64,000 nucleotides of DNA, from assembly GCA_963789015.1 (NCBI GenBank), contig CAWBIU010000004.1, positions 310,001 through 374,000 of the forward strand. Reading direction: 5' to 3'. Of this stretch, positions 35,252-43,937 are shown one piece after another; the first letter of the stretch is position 1; each line of letters begins with the position of its first letter. Under the pieces are notes generated by a model. That model was not told the DNA's origin, ran no database searches, and worked only from the letters and a program-made list of their open reading frames with translations. A program made the translations under genes and the position numbers. Origin of the DNA: JAOPZW01 sp963789015 (GTDB lineage: Bacteria; Actinomycetota; Thermoleophilia; Solirubrobacterales; Solirubrobacteraceae).

Positions 35252-35959
35252 TCAGTAGCGGCAGCGCGGGTCGACCAGGATGCTGTCGACCTTCCAGGCT
35301 CCGCCCTTCTTGCTGGCCGGCACGCGGAAGCGGATGGCGACCTTGCGCCAGCCCGCGTGCTTGCCCATGGTGTTCGGCTCGAGCTTCACGTCCTTGACGA
35401 GCTTCCACTCCTTGAGCGGCTTGTACTTCGCCGCCTCGCGCACGTTCTTCGTCGCCTTCTCCGGGTAGATCACGTCGACCTCCAGCCCGGCGTCCGCGGC
35501 GGCCTGCTCTTGCACGGCGAGGAAGCGGAACGTCGGATAGTTGAGGTCGATACAGAACACCGGCGAGGTGGCGGAGCTGCCTGCGGGCAGGCTGAGCGCG
35601 GAGCTGCCGCCGCCGTGGACGCCGAACGGCTCATTGCCGGCCGCGATGGTTGCGCCGCCCTCGAGGGTCCATCCCGGCGCGGCCGCACGCTCGAAGTTCC
35701 CGCCCGGGGCGAGGAAGTAAGACCGGTCGTCCTTGAACGCGATCAGCGGCGTGGTCAGCTCGGGATCAGTGCAGGTCTCTTCGGTCGCGGCCGTCTCCGC
35801 GGCTGTGGCGGTCTCGCCGGTGAACACGTCCGTGGTCTCGACGAGCGCCGCATCATCGGCGACGGCCCCTTCGTCGGCCGCCTGAGCCGCCGGAGCCGCG
35901 CATGCGCAGACCGCGGCGGCGAGCACCGCGCAGCCCAAGCGCGTGGAAATACGCTTCAA
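35252..35959 (-). CDS. Secreted protein of unknown function
   Basis: 235-residue exported protein. The signal peptide MKRISTRLGCAVLAAAVCAC ends near AAQAADE, followed by an Ala/Thr/Glu-rich linker. The mature domain is beta-rich (LIAFKDDRSYFLAPGGNFER, WTLEGGATIAAGNEPFGVHG, RKVAIRFRVPASKKGGAWKV) and ends with VDSILVDPRCRY. Pattern and length suggest a jelly-roll carbohydrate-binding-like fold; no firm family assignment. Two well-spaced Cys residues could pair. Located in island A. Confidence 0.7.
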   Translation of the reverse strand: MKRISTRLGCAVLAAAVCACAAPAAQAADEGAVADDAALVETTDVFTGETATAAETAATEETCTDPELTTPLIAFKDDRSYFLAPGGNFERAAAPGWTLEGGATIAAGNEPFGVHGGGSSALSLPAGSSATSPVFCIDLNYPTFRFLAVQEQAAADAGLEVDVIYPEKATKNVREAAKYKPLKEWKLVKDVKLEPNTMGKHAGWRKVAIRFRVPASKKGGAWKVDSILVDPRCRY

Positions 35960-36107
35960 AGTTCCCCCAATTTCATCCTTGACATGCCATGCGGGCCGTC
36001 CGTGGCTCGCCCCGGCGAGTCGCCGGCCCGGGAGTTCTGACAGACCTCGACGCCGCCGCCAACCTCGGTAGACGCTTGTACGAAGCGCTCTTCATCCGCG
36101 CTCCGCC

Positions 36108-37490
36108 GTGCCGATGACCCGAGGGCGTGCCCGCTCGCGCCCATTTCTCATGTCCGCATCGGCCGCCGCATCCGCCTTAGCTGTCGAGCTCACGCCCGAC
36201 GAGCAGCAGCGCCTCGAGCAGGCGACGGTACGCCGTTCGCGCAGCCTCGACCGGCGCGAGCGGTGGGCGGAGGTTGTTGTCGGTGGCGGGTTTGTGGCGG
36301 TGGCTGGCGCGCTCGTCGTGGCCGTCCCGCCTCACGCGCCGTGGGGGACGGTTGCGGTCCTCGTCGCGTGCCTCGCGGTACTGGCGCGTGTGCGCTTCGA
36401 CGTCGGTGCCGGCTTCACGGTGCCGACGCAGCTCGTCTTCATGCCGATGCTCGTCCTGCTGCCCGCCGGAATTGTCCCGGCCGCGGCAGCGGCCGGCTTC
36501 TTGCTGTCGGGCGTGCCCGACGTCCTAGCCCGGCGAGTCGCGCCGGGGCGCGTGGCGCTGCGCGTCGGCGACTCCTGGTTCGCCGTCGGGCCGGCGCTGG
36601 TGCTCCTGCTCGCGGACGCGAGGCCCGGCGAGATCGGGCCGTGGTGGCTCTACGCGGCCGTCGTGGCGGCACAACTCGCGGCGGACTTCGCGATCTCCTG
36701 CCTACGCGACGTCATCCACGGCGAGGCGGACCCGCGCCAGCAACTCCTCGAGGCTCGCTGGGTGTACACCGTCGACGCCCTGCTGTCGCCGGTCGGCCTA
36801 CTCGCCGCAATCGCCTCTGCCGACCAACCGGGGCGTGTCATCCTCATCCTGCCGCTCGCCGCGCTCCTCACCATCTTCGCCGCCGAGCGGCGCCGCCGGA
36901 TCGACAACGTCCTCGAGCTCAGCCAGGCCTACCGCGGCACCGCGCTCGTGCTGGGCGACGTCGTCGAGCACGACGACGCGTACACGGGCGACCACACGCA
37001 GGGCGTCCTCGCGCTCGCGCTTGCCGTTGCGGCCGAACTCGGACTCGACGCCGCGCAGCGCCAGCGCGTCGAGTTCGGCGCCCTGCTGCACGACGTGGGC
37101 AAGATCGCCATCCCCAAGTCGATTATCAACAAGCCCGGCCCGCTTGACGACGACGAGTGGGAGGTCATGCGCACGCACACGGTGGAGGGCCAGCGGCTCC
37201 TCGACCGCGTGGGCGGGCTGATGCAGGAGATTGGCGTGGTCGTGCGTGCGTCGCACGAGCGCTACGACGGGGGCGGATATCCCGACGGCATCGTCGGCGA
37301 GCGAATCCCCATCGAGGCTCGCGTCGTCTCCTGCTGCGACGCGTACAACGCGATGACGACGACCCGCTCATATCGCAAGGCCATGAGCGCCGAGGCGGCG
37401 CTTGAGGAGTGCCGCCGGTGCGCCGGGTCGCAGTTCGACCCGGCGGTAGTCGACGCGCTGGGCGCGGTTGTCGCGCGCGCTCGTCACTGA
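36108..37490 (+). CDS. Membrane-anchored HD-GYP phosphodiesterase
   Basis: 460-residue protein, or 446 if ATG 36150 (MSASAAASALAVELTPDEQQ) is the start. Residues 60-250 carry about six membrane spans. The C-terminal HD-GYP domain has HDAYTGDH, LLHDVGKIAIPKSIINKPG, HTVEGQRLLDRVGG and HERYDGGGYPDGI (the GYP motif), then DAYNAMTTTRSYRKAM. The metal ligands and GYP are intact, so cyclic-di-GMP or related dinucleotide hydrolysis is expected. Neither start has a strong ribosome binding site. Right-hand cargo gene of island A. Confidence 0.85.
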   Translation: MPMTRGRARSRPFLMSASAAASALAVELTPDEQQRLEQATVRRSRSLDRRERWAEVVVGGGFVAVAGALVVAVPPHAPWGTVAVLVACLAVLARVRFDVGAGFTVPTQLVFMPMLVLLPAGIVPAAAAAGFLLSGVPDVLARRVAPGRVALRVGDSWFAVGPALVLLLADARPGEIGPWWLYAAVVAAQLAADFAISCLRDVIHGEADPRQQLLEARWVYTVDALLSPVGLLAAIASADQPGRVILILPLAALLTIFAAERRRRIDNVLELSQAYRGTALVLGDVVEHDDAYTGDHTQGVLALALAVAAELGLDAAQRQRVEFGALLHDVGKIAIPKSIINKPGPLDDDEWEVMRTHTVEGQRLLDRVGGLMQEIGVVVRASHERYDGGGYPDGIVGERIPIEARVVSCCDAYNAMTTTRSYRKAMSAEAALEECRRCAGSQFDPAVVDALGAVVARARH

Positions 37491-38011
37491 ATACGCCGTC
37501 AGGGCGCGGGCGCCACACGGCGCCCGAGGCGCGCACTGAGGGTTGGCCAAAGGGCCGGTGCGCGGGGCGGGCCACTCTGCCGACACTGCGGGCACCACAC
37601 GGAGGGTCGCTGCAAGTGTGGACGACGACCGGAGTCCCTCTGGAGCGGGCGCTCCCTGCTCGTTGCGCCAGGACCCGCGGTCTCTCTAAGTCCCACACTC
37701 GCCGCTGCTTTGCGCAAGAAGCGCTCGCCCGATAGCCAGGCACGCGGGCGCTCCGACGGATCGCTGGGATTCGTTCGACACGTCGTCCACTCTCGTCGCC
37801 GTACCGGTCATCGCGTGGCTCACGGTAAGTGGCTGTGTCGAATGGTTGTGCGACGGGACCTCTCAAGAAGGCGCCGCGACGGCAAGCACTACTGCGAACG
37901 CCGGCGGCTCCCGTGATCATGGCCCTCGACGAGAGCTCGGGCAGACCGCCCTGCCCCAGCGATCCTCTTCGTCCGGAGCAAGTGACGCACGAGTCGCACG
38001 CGTGGCCGCTA
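37491..38011. other. Gene-free stretch before tRNA-Gly
   Basis: About 520 bp with only short, Arg-rich open frames in all directions and no convincing starts or domains. It lies between the HD-GYP gene and the right attachment repeat and probably represents eroded element DNA. Confidence 0.45.
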
Positions 38012-38104
38012 CACCCGAATCCAGGCAGAAGAAAGGCCCGCGTTTGCGGGCCTTTTTCCGAAGCGGCTGAAGGGACTCGAACCCTCGACCTTCTGCATGG
38101 CAAG
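38012..38104. repeat. Right attachment-site copy of island A (in intact tRNA-Gly)
   Basis: 93 bp matching 32566-32657. It covers the terminator and the tRNA-Gly 3' part up to the anticodon loop. The repeat ends where the unique 5' half of the tRNA begins. Confidence 0.85.
38032..38057. terminator. Terminator of tRNA-Gly
   Basis: AAAGGCCCGC, loop GTTT, GCGGGCC, TTTTT, four bases beyond the tRNA-Gly 3' end on the minus strand. Bidirectional form, duplicated at 32586-32611. Confidence 0.8.
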
Positions 38105-38135
38105 CAGACGCTCTAGCCAACTGAGCTACAGCCGC
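38062..38135 (-). tRNA. tRNA-Gly(GCC)
   Basis: A 74-nt cloverleaf. Acceptor GCGGCTG/CAGCCGC with U discriminator; D-stem GCTC/GAGC; anticodon stem TCTGC/GCAGA with loop TTGCCAT, giving anticodon GCC; T-stem GAGGG/CCCTT with loop TTCGAGT. CCA is not encoded. Anchor of island A. Confidence 0.95.
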
Positions 38136-38173
38136 AGAGCGGCCGAGTATAGCCGCCCTCCGGCGCGGATCGC

Positions 38174-38791
38174 TCAGCTGGGCAGCGCGGCGACCTCGGC
38201 CTCGAAGAGCAGCTCGGGATCGAGGCCCATCGAGGCGAAGTTGCCCTCGATCTCGAGGCTGACGATGCCGTGCAGCCGCGACCAGACGACGATCGCGCGG
38301 TGCGCGGCGGCGGGCTCCACGTCGAGTCCGCGTGACGTCGCCCACGCGGCGAGCTCGCGGCGCAGGGCCGGCGGGGGCGCGCCCGCGGCGCCGTCGCCGA
38401 GAACCGCGAGCAAGGCCTCCATCGGCTGCTGGGACGCCTCGACGAGCGCCTCCTGGTGGGCGTCGTAGCCGGGGACGGGCTCGGTGAAGAGCAGGCGGTA
38501 GCGGTGCGGCTGGTCGAGCGCCCAACGCCGGTAGGCGCGCGCGAAGGACGCGACGTCGGGCGCCGGCGCGACGGCGGCCGCGAGGTCGCCGTAGGCGTCG
38601 ACGACGAGCGCGGTGAGCAGGTCGTCGCGGCTGCGGAAGTAGCGGTACAGCGCCGGCCCGGACACGCCGAGCTCCTTGGCGATCGCGTTGACCGACAGCG
38701 ACGGTGGCCCGCCCTCGGCGAGCTGGCGCAGCGCGGCGGCCTTGACCTCGTCGCGCACCTGGGCCCGGAACCGTTCGCGGATCTCGCTCAT
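38174..38791 (-). CDS. TetR-family regulator
   Basis: 205-residue TetR repressor. The N-terminal HTH reads LRQLAEGGPPSLSVNAIAKE and LGVSGPALYRYFRSRDDLLT. The C-terminal ligand domain (FARAYRRWALDQPHRYRLLF and AIVVWSRLHGIVSLEIEGNF) matches the TetR_C_13/WHG-type group. ATG at 38791. Divergent from the oxidoreductase gene over 81 bp that contain a clear palindrome, so it very likely represses that gene and itself. Confidence 0.9.
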   Translation of the reverse strand: MSEIRERFRAQVRDEVKAAALRQLAEGGPPSLSVNAIAKELGVSGPALYRYFRSRDDLLTALVVDAYGDLAAAVAPAPDVASFARAYRRWALDQPHRYRLLFTEPVPGYDAHQEALVEASQQPMEALLAVLGDGAAGAPPPALRRELAAWATSRGLDVEPAAAHRAIVVWSRLHGIVSLEIEGNFASMGLDPELLFEAEVAALPS

Positions 38792-38799
38792 CGAGACGT

Positions 38800-38832
38800 A
38801 CTCTAGCAATCGCGAGACTAACTCGCTAGAGT
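38800..38832. promoter_or_regulatory. TetR operator candidate
   Basis: Nested inverted repeats: outer arms ACTCTAGC/GCTAGAGT (38800-38807, 38825-38832) and inner arms GCGAG/CTCGC (38812-38816, 38822-38826). A TATAAG box follows at 38833-38838, usable as -10 for the oxidoreductase gene. The location between divergent TetR and target gene is classic. Confidence 0.7.
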
Positions 38833-38872
38833 TATAAGCTCTAACGCAAAGAGAACGACGAAGGAGCCAACC

Positions 38873-39895
38873 ATGCAGGCCACCGAGATCGAACTGCCGG
38901 GCATCGGCGAGCCGGAGACCCTGCGCGTGCGCACGCGCGAGCTGCCCGATCCCGGCCCGGGCCAGGCGCTCGTGCGCGTCGAGGCCTCGGGCGTGTCGTT
39001 CGCCGAGCAGCAGATGCGCCGCGGCAAGTACTACGACCAGCCCGACTTCCCGTTCGTGCCCGGCTACGACCTCGTCGGGGTCGTCGAGCGCGCCGGTGCG
39101 GACGCCGGCGTCGCCGAGGGCCGGCGTGTGGCCGCGCTGACCAAGGTCGGCGGATGGGCCGACCGTGTCCTGCTCGACGCGCGCGACCTGATCCCGGTCC
39201 CCGACGGCGTCGCGCCCGAGCAGGCCGAGGCCGTGGTCGTCAACGGAGTCACGGCCTGGCGGATGCTCCACCGCGCCGCGCGCGTCCGGCGCGGCGGCAC
39301 GATCGTGGTCCTCGGCGCCGCCGGCGGGGTCGGCACGATCCTCGTGCAGCTCGCCGTCCGCGCCGGGATCCGCGTCATCGGGACGGCGGGCCCCGGCCAG
39401 CAGGACCGCCTGCGCGAGCTCGGCGCGATCCCGATCGACCGCCGCTCCGAGGACGTCCCCGCGCGTGTGCGCGCGCTCGCGCCCGAGGGCGTCGACGCCG
39501 TCTTCGACCACGTGGGCGGCCCCGGGATCGCCGACTCGTGGCGCATGCTCGGCCGCGGCGGCACGCTGGTCTCCTACGGCACCGCGTCGACGAAGGACGT
39601 CGACGGCGACCCGCGCCTGCCCGTGCTCAAGCTGCTCGCCCGCCTGACCGCCTGGAACCTGCTGCCCAACGGCCGGCGCGCGATGTTCTTCAACCTGTGG
39701 GCCGGGCGCCGCCGCGCCGACCGCTTCCGGGCGCAGCTGCGCGAGGACCTCGGCACCGTGCTCGACCTCCTCGCGCGCGGTGAGATCACCGCCCAGATCG
39801 CAGGGCGCTTCCCGCTCGGTGAGGCCGCCGCCGCCCTGCGCCACGCCGAGTCCGGGGGCCACACCGGCAAGGTCGTGCTCGTCCCCGGGGCCTGA
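38873..39895 (+). CDS. Zinc-free MDR/quinone-oxidoreductase-type alcohol dehydrogenase
   Basis: 340-residue medium-chain reductase. GroES-like N-domain: GQALVRVEASGVSFAEQQMR and VPGYDLVGVVERAG. Rossmann NADPH site: TIVVLGAAGGVGTILVQLAV. Further VDAVFDHVGGPGIADSWRML. The structural and catalytic zinc Cys sets are absent, so this is a quinone-oxidoreductase-like enzyme. ATG 38873 has AAGGAG nine bases upstream. Probably induced by a small molecule through the adjacent TetR. Confidence 0.9.
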   Translation: MQATEIELPGIGEPETLRVRTRELPDPGPGQALVRVEASGVSFAEQQMRRGKYYDQPDFPFVPGYDLVGVVERAGADAGVAEGRRVAALTKVGGWADRVLLDARDLIPVPDGVAPEQAEAVVVNGVTAWRMLHRAARVRRGGTIVVLGAAGGVGTILVQLAVRAGIRVIGTAGPGQQDRLRELGAIPIDRRSEDVPARVRALAPEGVDAVFDHVGGPGIADSWRMLGRGGTLVSYGTASTKDVDGDPRLPVLKLLARLTAWNLLPNGRRAMFFNLWAGRRRADRFRAQLREDLGTVLDLLARGEITAQIAGRFPLGEAAAALRHAESGGHTGKVVLVPGA

Positions 39896-39937
39896 GCGCG
39901 CTCAAGGGCGCCGGGCGCGGTCCGATCACCGTGTCCG

Positions 39938-40570
39938 ATGCCTTTTCGCCGTCTCGCGCTGATCGCGCTCGCCAGCCTTGCCGCCGGTCTCGTCGTCGCC
40001 GCGCCGGCCGGGGCCTTCCGCCTCGGCGAGCCGCTCGGCCCGATGGCGGGCAATCCGGCCGAGCGCCTCGCCGCGCTGCCCGCCGACCCGGAGGAGTACG
40101 ACCCGGCGACGCGCTGCTCGCCCAGGCCGCGGCCCGGCATGGTCGCGCTCGTCGACTGGCTCGGGCGCAACGCCCGCGGCGCGTCGTGGGGGACCTACCG
40201 CTGCGAGCGCTGGGGCAAGGGCTCGGCCTCGCTGCACGCCGAGAACCGCGCCGTCGACTGGCACCTCGACGTGAGCGTGCCCGCCGACCGCGCCGCCGCC
40301 CGCGGTCTCGTGCAGCTGCTGCTCGCGCCCGACCGCGCCGGCACGCCGCACGCCCTCGCGCGCCGCATGGGCGTCGAGGAGATCATCTGGGACTGCAGCT
40401 ACTGGGGCGCGGGGATGGACGAGTTCCGCGCCTACGGCCCGTGCCTGAACCGCAACGGCGACCTGCGCCGCCGCGTCGACCGCACGGTCGCGCATCGCGA
40501 CCACGTGCACATCGGGCTGTCGAAGGCGGGCGCGGCGATGCGCACGTCGTTCTGGCAGTCCGCCGCCTGA
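39938..40570 (+). CDS. Exported peptidase-like protein with His/Asp metal motif
   Basis: 210-residue secreted protein. The signal peptide begins MPFRRLALIALASLAAGLVV and ends near APAGAFR. The mature part has SLHAENRAVDWHLDVSV and, at the C-terminus, AHRDHVHIGLSKAGA. These HxxxxRAVDxHLD and DHVHI blocks match the extracellular ARB_07466/M15-like fold, where His/Asp/His bind zinc in peptidoglycan peptidases. Several Cys residues could form disulfides. Activity is inferred from motifs only. Overlaps nothing; 7 bp before the convergent IclR gene. Confidence 0.7.
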   Translation: MPFRRLALIALASLAAGLVVAAPAGAFRLGEPLGPMAGNPAERLAALPADPEEYDPATRCSPRPRPGMVALVDWLGRNARGASWGTYRCERWGKGSASLHAENRAVDWHLDVSVPADRAAARGLVQLLLAPDRAGTPHALARRMGVEEIIWDCSYWGAGMDEFRAYGPCLNRNGDLRRRVDRTVAHRDHVHIGLSKAGAAMRTSFWQSAA

Positions 40571-40577
40571 CGCGCCG

Positions 40578-41388
40578 TCAGCGCACGCCGGGCGCGCTCG
40601 CGCCGCTGCGCTTCATCGCCGCCGAGATGGCGTCGCCCGTGCTGCGCAGCGCGGGGAGCAGGCGCTCGCGCAGCTCCTCGAGGCTGACCCGCGGCGCCGC
40701 GGCCGAGACGTTGAGCGCCGCCATCGTGCGCCCGTCGGCCCCGGTCAACGGGACGGCGATCGAGCGCAGTCCGATCTCGAGCTCCTGGTCGACGAGCGCG
40801 AAGCCGCCGTCGCGGACGCCGGCGACGATCGCGCGCAGGCGCGCGGGGCGGGTCACGGTGTGCTCCGTCAGCGCGTCGAAGCGCCGGCCGGCCAGGAAGT
40901 CGTCGAGGTCGGGGTCGGGCAGCGCCGGCGAGCAGCACGCGCCCCATCGACGTCGCGTAGGCGGGCAGGCGCGTCCCGACGCCGAGCGCGATGGTCATGA
41001 TCCGCCGCGTCGGCACGCGCGCGACGTAGACGATGTCGGGCAGGTCGAGCGTCGCGGCCGAGCACGACTCGCCCGTCTCCTCGACGAGCTCCTCCATCAG
41101 CGGCTGGGCGATCTCCCACAGGTTCAGCGACGACAGGTAGGCCCAGCCGAGGCTGAGCACGCGCGGGGTCAGCGAGAAGCGGCGCCCGTCCGAGCGCACG
41201 TGGCCGAGCTCCTCGAGCGTGAGCAGGATGCGGCGCGCGGTCGCGCGCGTCACGCCGGTCATGCGCGCGACCTCGCTCAGGGTGAGCGACGGGTGCTCGC
41301 GCGAGAACACCTGGATCACGGCGATCCCGCGCTCCAGGGACTGCAGGCGATTTGCCCGCTTCGCCCGCTCCTCCATGCGGCGACGCAT
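40578..41388 (-). pseudogene. IclR-family regulator (PcaR-like), one frameshift
   Basis: IclR regulator of about 269 residues when corrected. The HTH domain is LERGIAVIQVFSREHPSLTL, SEVARMTGVTRATARRILLT. The ligand domain shows ESCSAATLDLPDIVYVARVP and YATSMGRVLLA, then shifts one frame near 40925-40935 and continues ALPDPDLDDFLAGR and FALVDQELEIGLRSIAVPLT, ending SGASAPGVR. One extra base in a GCCGGCG run explains the 811-bp span. It diverges from the CoA-transferase pair, as IclR regulators of the 3-oxoadipate pathway often do. Probably functional if the indel is a sequencing error. Confidence 0.78.
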
Positions 41389-41459
41389 GCTAATGCGCCC
41401 ACCGGCCGCCGTGGCCTCCTGGCGTACACGTGTGCGGTCTGCGAACATCCGCGCCCGCG

Positions 41460-42293
41460 ATGTCCAAGTCCCCGCACGTGTCCTCGCTGGCCGAGGCGAT
41501 CGCGGCGAACGTCCGCGACGGCGATACCGTCGCGCTCGAGGGATTCACGCACCTGATCCCGTTCGCGGCCGGCCACGAGGTCATCCGCCAGGGGCGACGC
41601 GACCTCACGCTCGTGCGCATGACGCCCGACGTCATCTACGACCAGATGATCGGCATGGGCGTCGCGGAGCGGCTCGTCTTCTCCTACGGCGGCAACCCCG
41701 GCGTGGGCTCGCTGCACCGGCTGCGCGACGCGGTCGAGCACGCGTGGCCGCGCCCGATCGAGCTCGTCGAGCACTCGCACGCCGGGATGGCCAACGGCTA
41801 CGTGGCGGGCGCGGCCGGGCTCCCGTTCGCGGTGCTGCGCGGCTACGCTGGGACAGACCTCGAGAAGCAGGGCGAGGTCGCCTTCGTGACCTGCCCGTTC
41901 ACCGGCCGGCGGCTGTCCGCCGTGCGCGCGATCAACCCCGACGCCGCGGTGATCCACGCCCAGCAGGCCGACCGCGACGGCAACGTGATGTTGTGGGGCC
42001 TGTCGGGCGTCCAGAAGGAGGCGGCGCTCGCCGCCGAGCGCGCGATCGTCACGGTCGAGGAGATCGTCGACGAGCTCGAGCCGCGCCCGCACGCCGTCGT
42101 CCTGCCCTCGTGGGTGCTGACCGCGGTGGTGCACGTCCCCGGCGGCTCGTGGCCGTCCTACGCGGCGGGCTACTCGACGCGCGACAACGACTTCTACGCC
42201 GAGTGGGACGCGATCGCCCGCGACCGCGACCGCTTCACGGCGTGGATGACCGAGAACGTCCTCGAGCGCAGCGGCGACGCGGTGACGGCATGA
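41460..42293 (+). CDS. CoA-transferase alpha subunit (3-oxoadipate/glutaconate type)
   Basis: 277-residue alpha subunit. It shows LAEAIAANVRDGDTVALEGF, SYGGNPGVGSLHRLRDAVE and AAGLPFAVLRGYAGTDLEKQ, characteristic of the CatI/GctA group. ATG 41460; an earlier in-frame ATG at 41430 is less likely. Its TGA overlaps the ATG of the beta subunit. With the IclR regulator it suggests transfer of CoA to a dicarboxylic keto acid in aromatic or steroid breakdown. Confidence 0.85.
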   Translation: MSKSPHVSSLAEAIAANVRDGDTVALEGFTHLIPFAAGHEVIRQGRRDLTLVRMTPDVIYDQMIGMGVAERLVFSYGGNPGVGSLHRLRDAVEHAWPRPIELVEHSHAGMANGYVAGAAGLPFAVLRGYAGTDLEKQGEVAFVTCPFTGRRLSAVRAINPDAAVIHAQQADRDGNVMLWGLSGVQKEAALAAERAIVTVEEIVDELEPRPHAVVLPSWVLTAVVHVPGGSWPSYAAGYSTRDNDFYAEWDAIARDRDRFTAWMTENVLERSGDAVTA

Positions 42294-43057
42294 CCGGCGT
42301 CGCCCAGGAGGCACCGACCCCCGAGGAGACGATGACGATCGTCGCGGCCCGCCAGCTGCGCGACCGCCAGGTGCTGCTCGTCGGCGTCGGGCCGCCCAAC
42401 GCCGCCGCCAACCTCGCCCGCCGCCTGCACGCGCCCGACTGCGTGCTCGTCTACGAGTCCGGCGCGATCGGCGCCAAGCCCGTGCAGCTGCCGCTGTCGA
42501 TCGGGGACGACGACCTCGCCGCGACCGCCGCCGAGCTCGTCTCCGTGCCCGAGATGTTCAACTACTGGGTCGGCGGCGGGCGCATCGACGTCGGCTTCCT
42601 CGGCGCCGCCCAGATCGACCGCCACGCGAACATCAACACGACCGTGATCGGCGACTACGCCGACCCGAAGGTGCGCCTGCCGGGCGCCGGCGGCGCGCCG
42701 GAGATCGCCGCCGCCTCGCGCGAGGTCGTCGTCATCGTGCGCCAGACCCGGCGCAGCTTCGTCGAGCGGCTGGACTTCGTCACCTCGATCGGGCACGGCG
42801 CGGGCGCCGGCTCGCGCGAGGAGCTCGGATTCCCGGGACAGGGACCGACCGTCGTCGTCACCGACCTCGGCGTCCTGCGCCCGAACCCCGACGATCGCGA
42901 GCTCGACCTCGTGGCCGTTCATCCCGGCGTCGACGTCGAGGACGTCAAGGCGGCCACGAGCTGGCCGCTGCGCGTCCGCGATCCGCTCGAGACGACCGAG
43001 CCGCCGAGCGAGACCGAGCTCGGCATGCTGCGCGAGATGCGCGCGGCGCGCGGTTAG
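42290..43057 (+). CDS. CoA-transferase beta subunit (3-oxoadipate/glutaconate type)
   Basis: 255-residue beta subunit. It has LLVGVGPPNAAANLARRLHA, VYESGAIGAKPVQLPLSIGD (carrying the probable catalytic Glu in YESG), FLGAAQIDRHANINTTVIG, and DLVAVHPGVDVEDVKAATSW. CatJ-like. ATG 42290 overlaps the alpha stop. It converges with the SDR gene, stop codons overlapping. Confidence 0.85.
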   Translation: MTGVAQEAPTPEETMTIVAARQLRDRQVLLVGVGPPNAAANLARRLHAPDCVLVYESGAIGAKPVQLPLSIGDDDLAATAAELVSVPEMFNYWVGGGRIDVGFLGAAQIDRHANINTTVIGDYADPKVRLPGAGGAPEIAAASREVVVIVRQTRRSFVERLDFVTSIGHGAGAGSREELGFPGQGPTVVVTDLGVLRPNPDDRELDLVAVHPGVDVEDVKAATSWPLRVRDPLETTEPPSETELGMLREMRAARG

Positions 43058-43815
43058 TCACGGATCCGCCGCCACAGCGGGCGGGGGAGGAGGCGCATCA
43101 GCGCGAACACCCAGCGCAGGCGCCGCGGCGCCCAGATCGTGTGCTCGCGGCGCTCGAGGCCGCGGACGATCTCGGCGGCGATCTCCGGCGGATCGGAGGC
43201 CAGCGGCGGGCGCCTGCGGCCCTCGGTCATCTGCGTGCGCACCCAGCCGGGGCGGATCACGGCGACGTGGACGCCGCTGCGCGCGAGCTCGTCGCCGAGG
43301 CCTTGGGCGAACGCGTCCAGGCCGGCCTTCGTCGCGCCGTAGGGGTAGTTGGCGCGGCGGGGACGAACCGCGGCGACGGACGACAGCACGGCGATCGTCC
43401 CGTGGCGCCGCGCGCGCATCCGCTGGGCGAGGATCGTGAGGACGCTCACCGCGCCGGTGAAGTTGGTGCGCACGAGCGCGACCGCGGCGGCGGCGTCGCG
43501 CTTGGCGCGCTCCTGGTCGCCGAGCACGCCGAAGGCGACGAGCGCGAGGTCGATCCGGCCGAGCGCGGCGAGGGCGGCGTCGACGGCGGCGGCGTGCGCG
43601 CGGGGGTCGTCGTCGGCATCGAAGGCGACGAGGTCGACGGCGACGCCCTGGCGTTCGAGCCGCGCCCGGCCGGGCGCGCGCGCCGGGTCGCGGACGGCGA
43701 GGACGGCATGGCGCAGGCCTCGCTGTGCGAGCAGGTCGAGCGTCGCGAGGGCGATCTCGGAGTTGCCGCCGAACACCACGGCGGACTCGATCCGTTCAGG
43801 GTGGCGTCCGGGCAC
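43054..43815 (-). CDS. Short-chain dehydrogenase (DprE2-like)
   Basis: 253-residue SDR. The N-terminal cofactor site is atypical (VVFGGNSEIALATLDLLAQR), as in decaprenylphosphoryl-ribose 2-epimerase subunit DprE2 and related reductases. The catalytic region has VLSSVAAVRPRRANYPYGAT followed by KAGLDAFAQGLGDELARSGV (Ser, Tyr, Lys). The GTG start at 43815 is six bases from the left end of island B, so the native upstream region has been displaced. No DprE1 is nearby, so the arabinan role is only a possibility. Confidence 0.82.
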   Translation of the reverse strand: MPGRHPERIESAVVFGGNSEIALATLDLLAQRGLRHAVLAVRDPARAPGRARLERQGVAVDLVAFDADDDPRAHAAAVDAALAALGRIDLALVAFGVLGDQERAKRDAAAAVALVRTNFTGAVSVLTILAQRMRARRHGTIAVLSSVAAVRPRRANYPYGATKAGLDAFAQGLGDELARSGVHVAVIRPGWVRTQMTEGRRRPPLASDPPEIAAEIVRGLERREHTIWAPRRLRWVFALMRLLPRPLWRRIRD

Positions 43816-43821
43816 GGGCGG

Positions 43822-43849
43822 AGAGGCGACGACCGGAATCGAACCGGTG
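43822..43849. repeat. attL core of island B (tRNA-Cys 3' end)
   Basis: 28 bp identical to 53880-53907, containing the T-arm and acceptor 3' strand of tRNA-Cys. Left flank is the SDR start region, right flank is element DNA. In this copy the integrase reading frame runs on through CTCTCGCCGCTTCGG to a TGA at 43946-43948. Confidence 0.85.
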
Positions 43850-43937
43850 CTCTCGCCGCTTCGGGACCTAGAGCCAAATCTGCGGCGCTGGCTTGAGGGG
43901 ATGGAGCCGACCGTCCAGTTGTACCGGGAGGCATTCG

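Larger units (their letters stand above)
32566..38104. mobile_element. Island A: putative integrated element bounded by tRNA-Gly repeats
   Basis: A 5.5-kb segment lies between a partial copy of tRNA-Gly at 32566-32657 and the intact tRNA-Gly gene at 38062-38135. The two ends share about 92 bp (two mismatches, one indel) covering the tRNA 3' part and its terminator. This is the footprint of site-specific integration at a tRNA. No integrase is left inside, so the element is either degenerate or mobilised in trans. Contents: DUF2254 protein, relaxation-like protein, secreted protein and HD-GYP protein. Confidence 0.7.
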
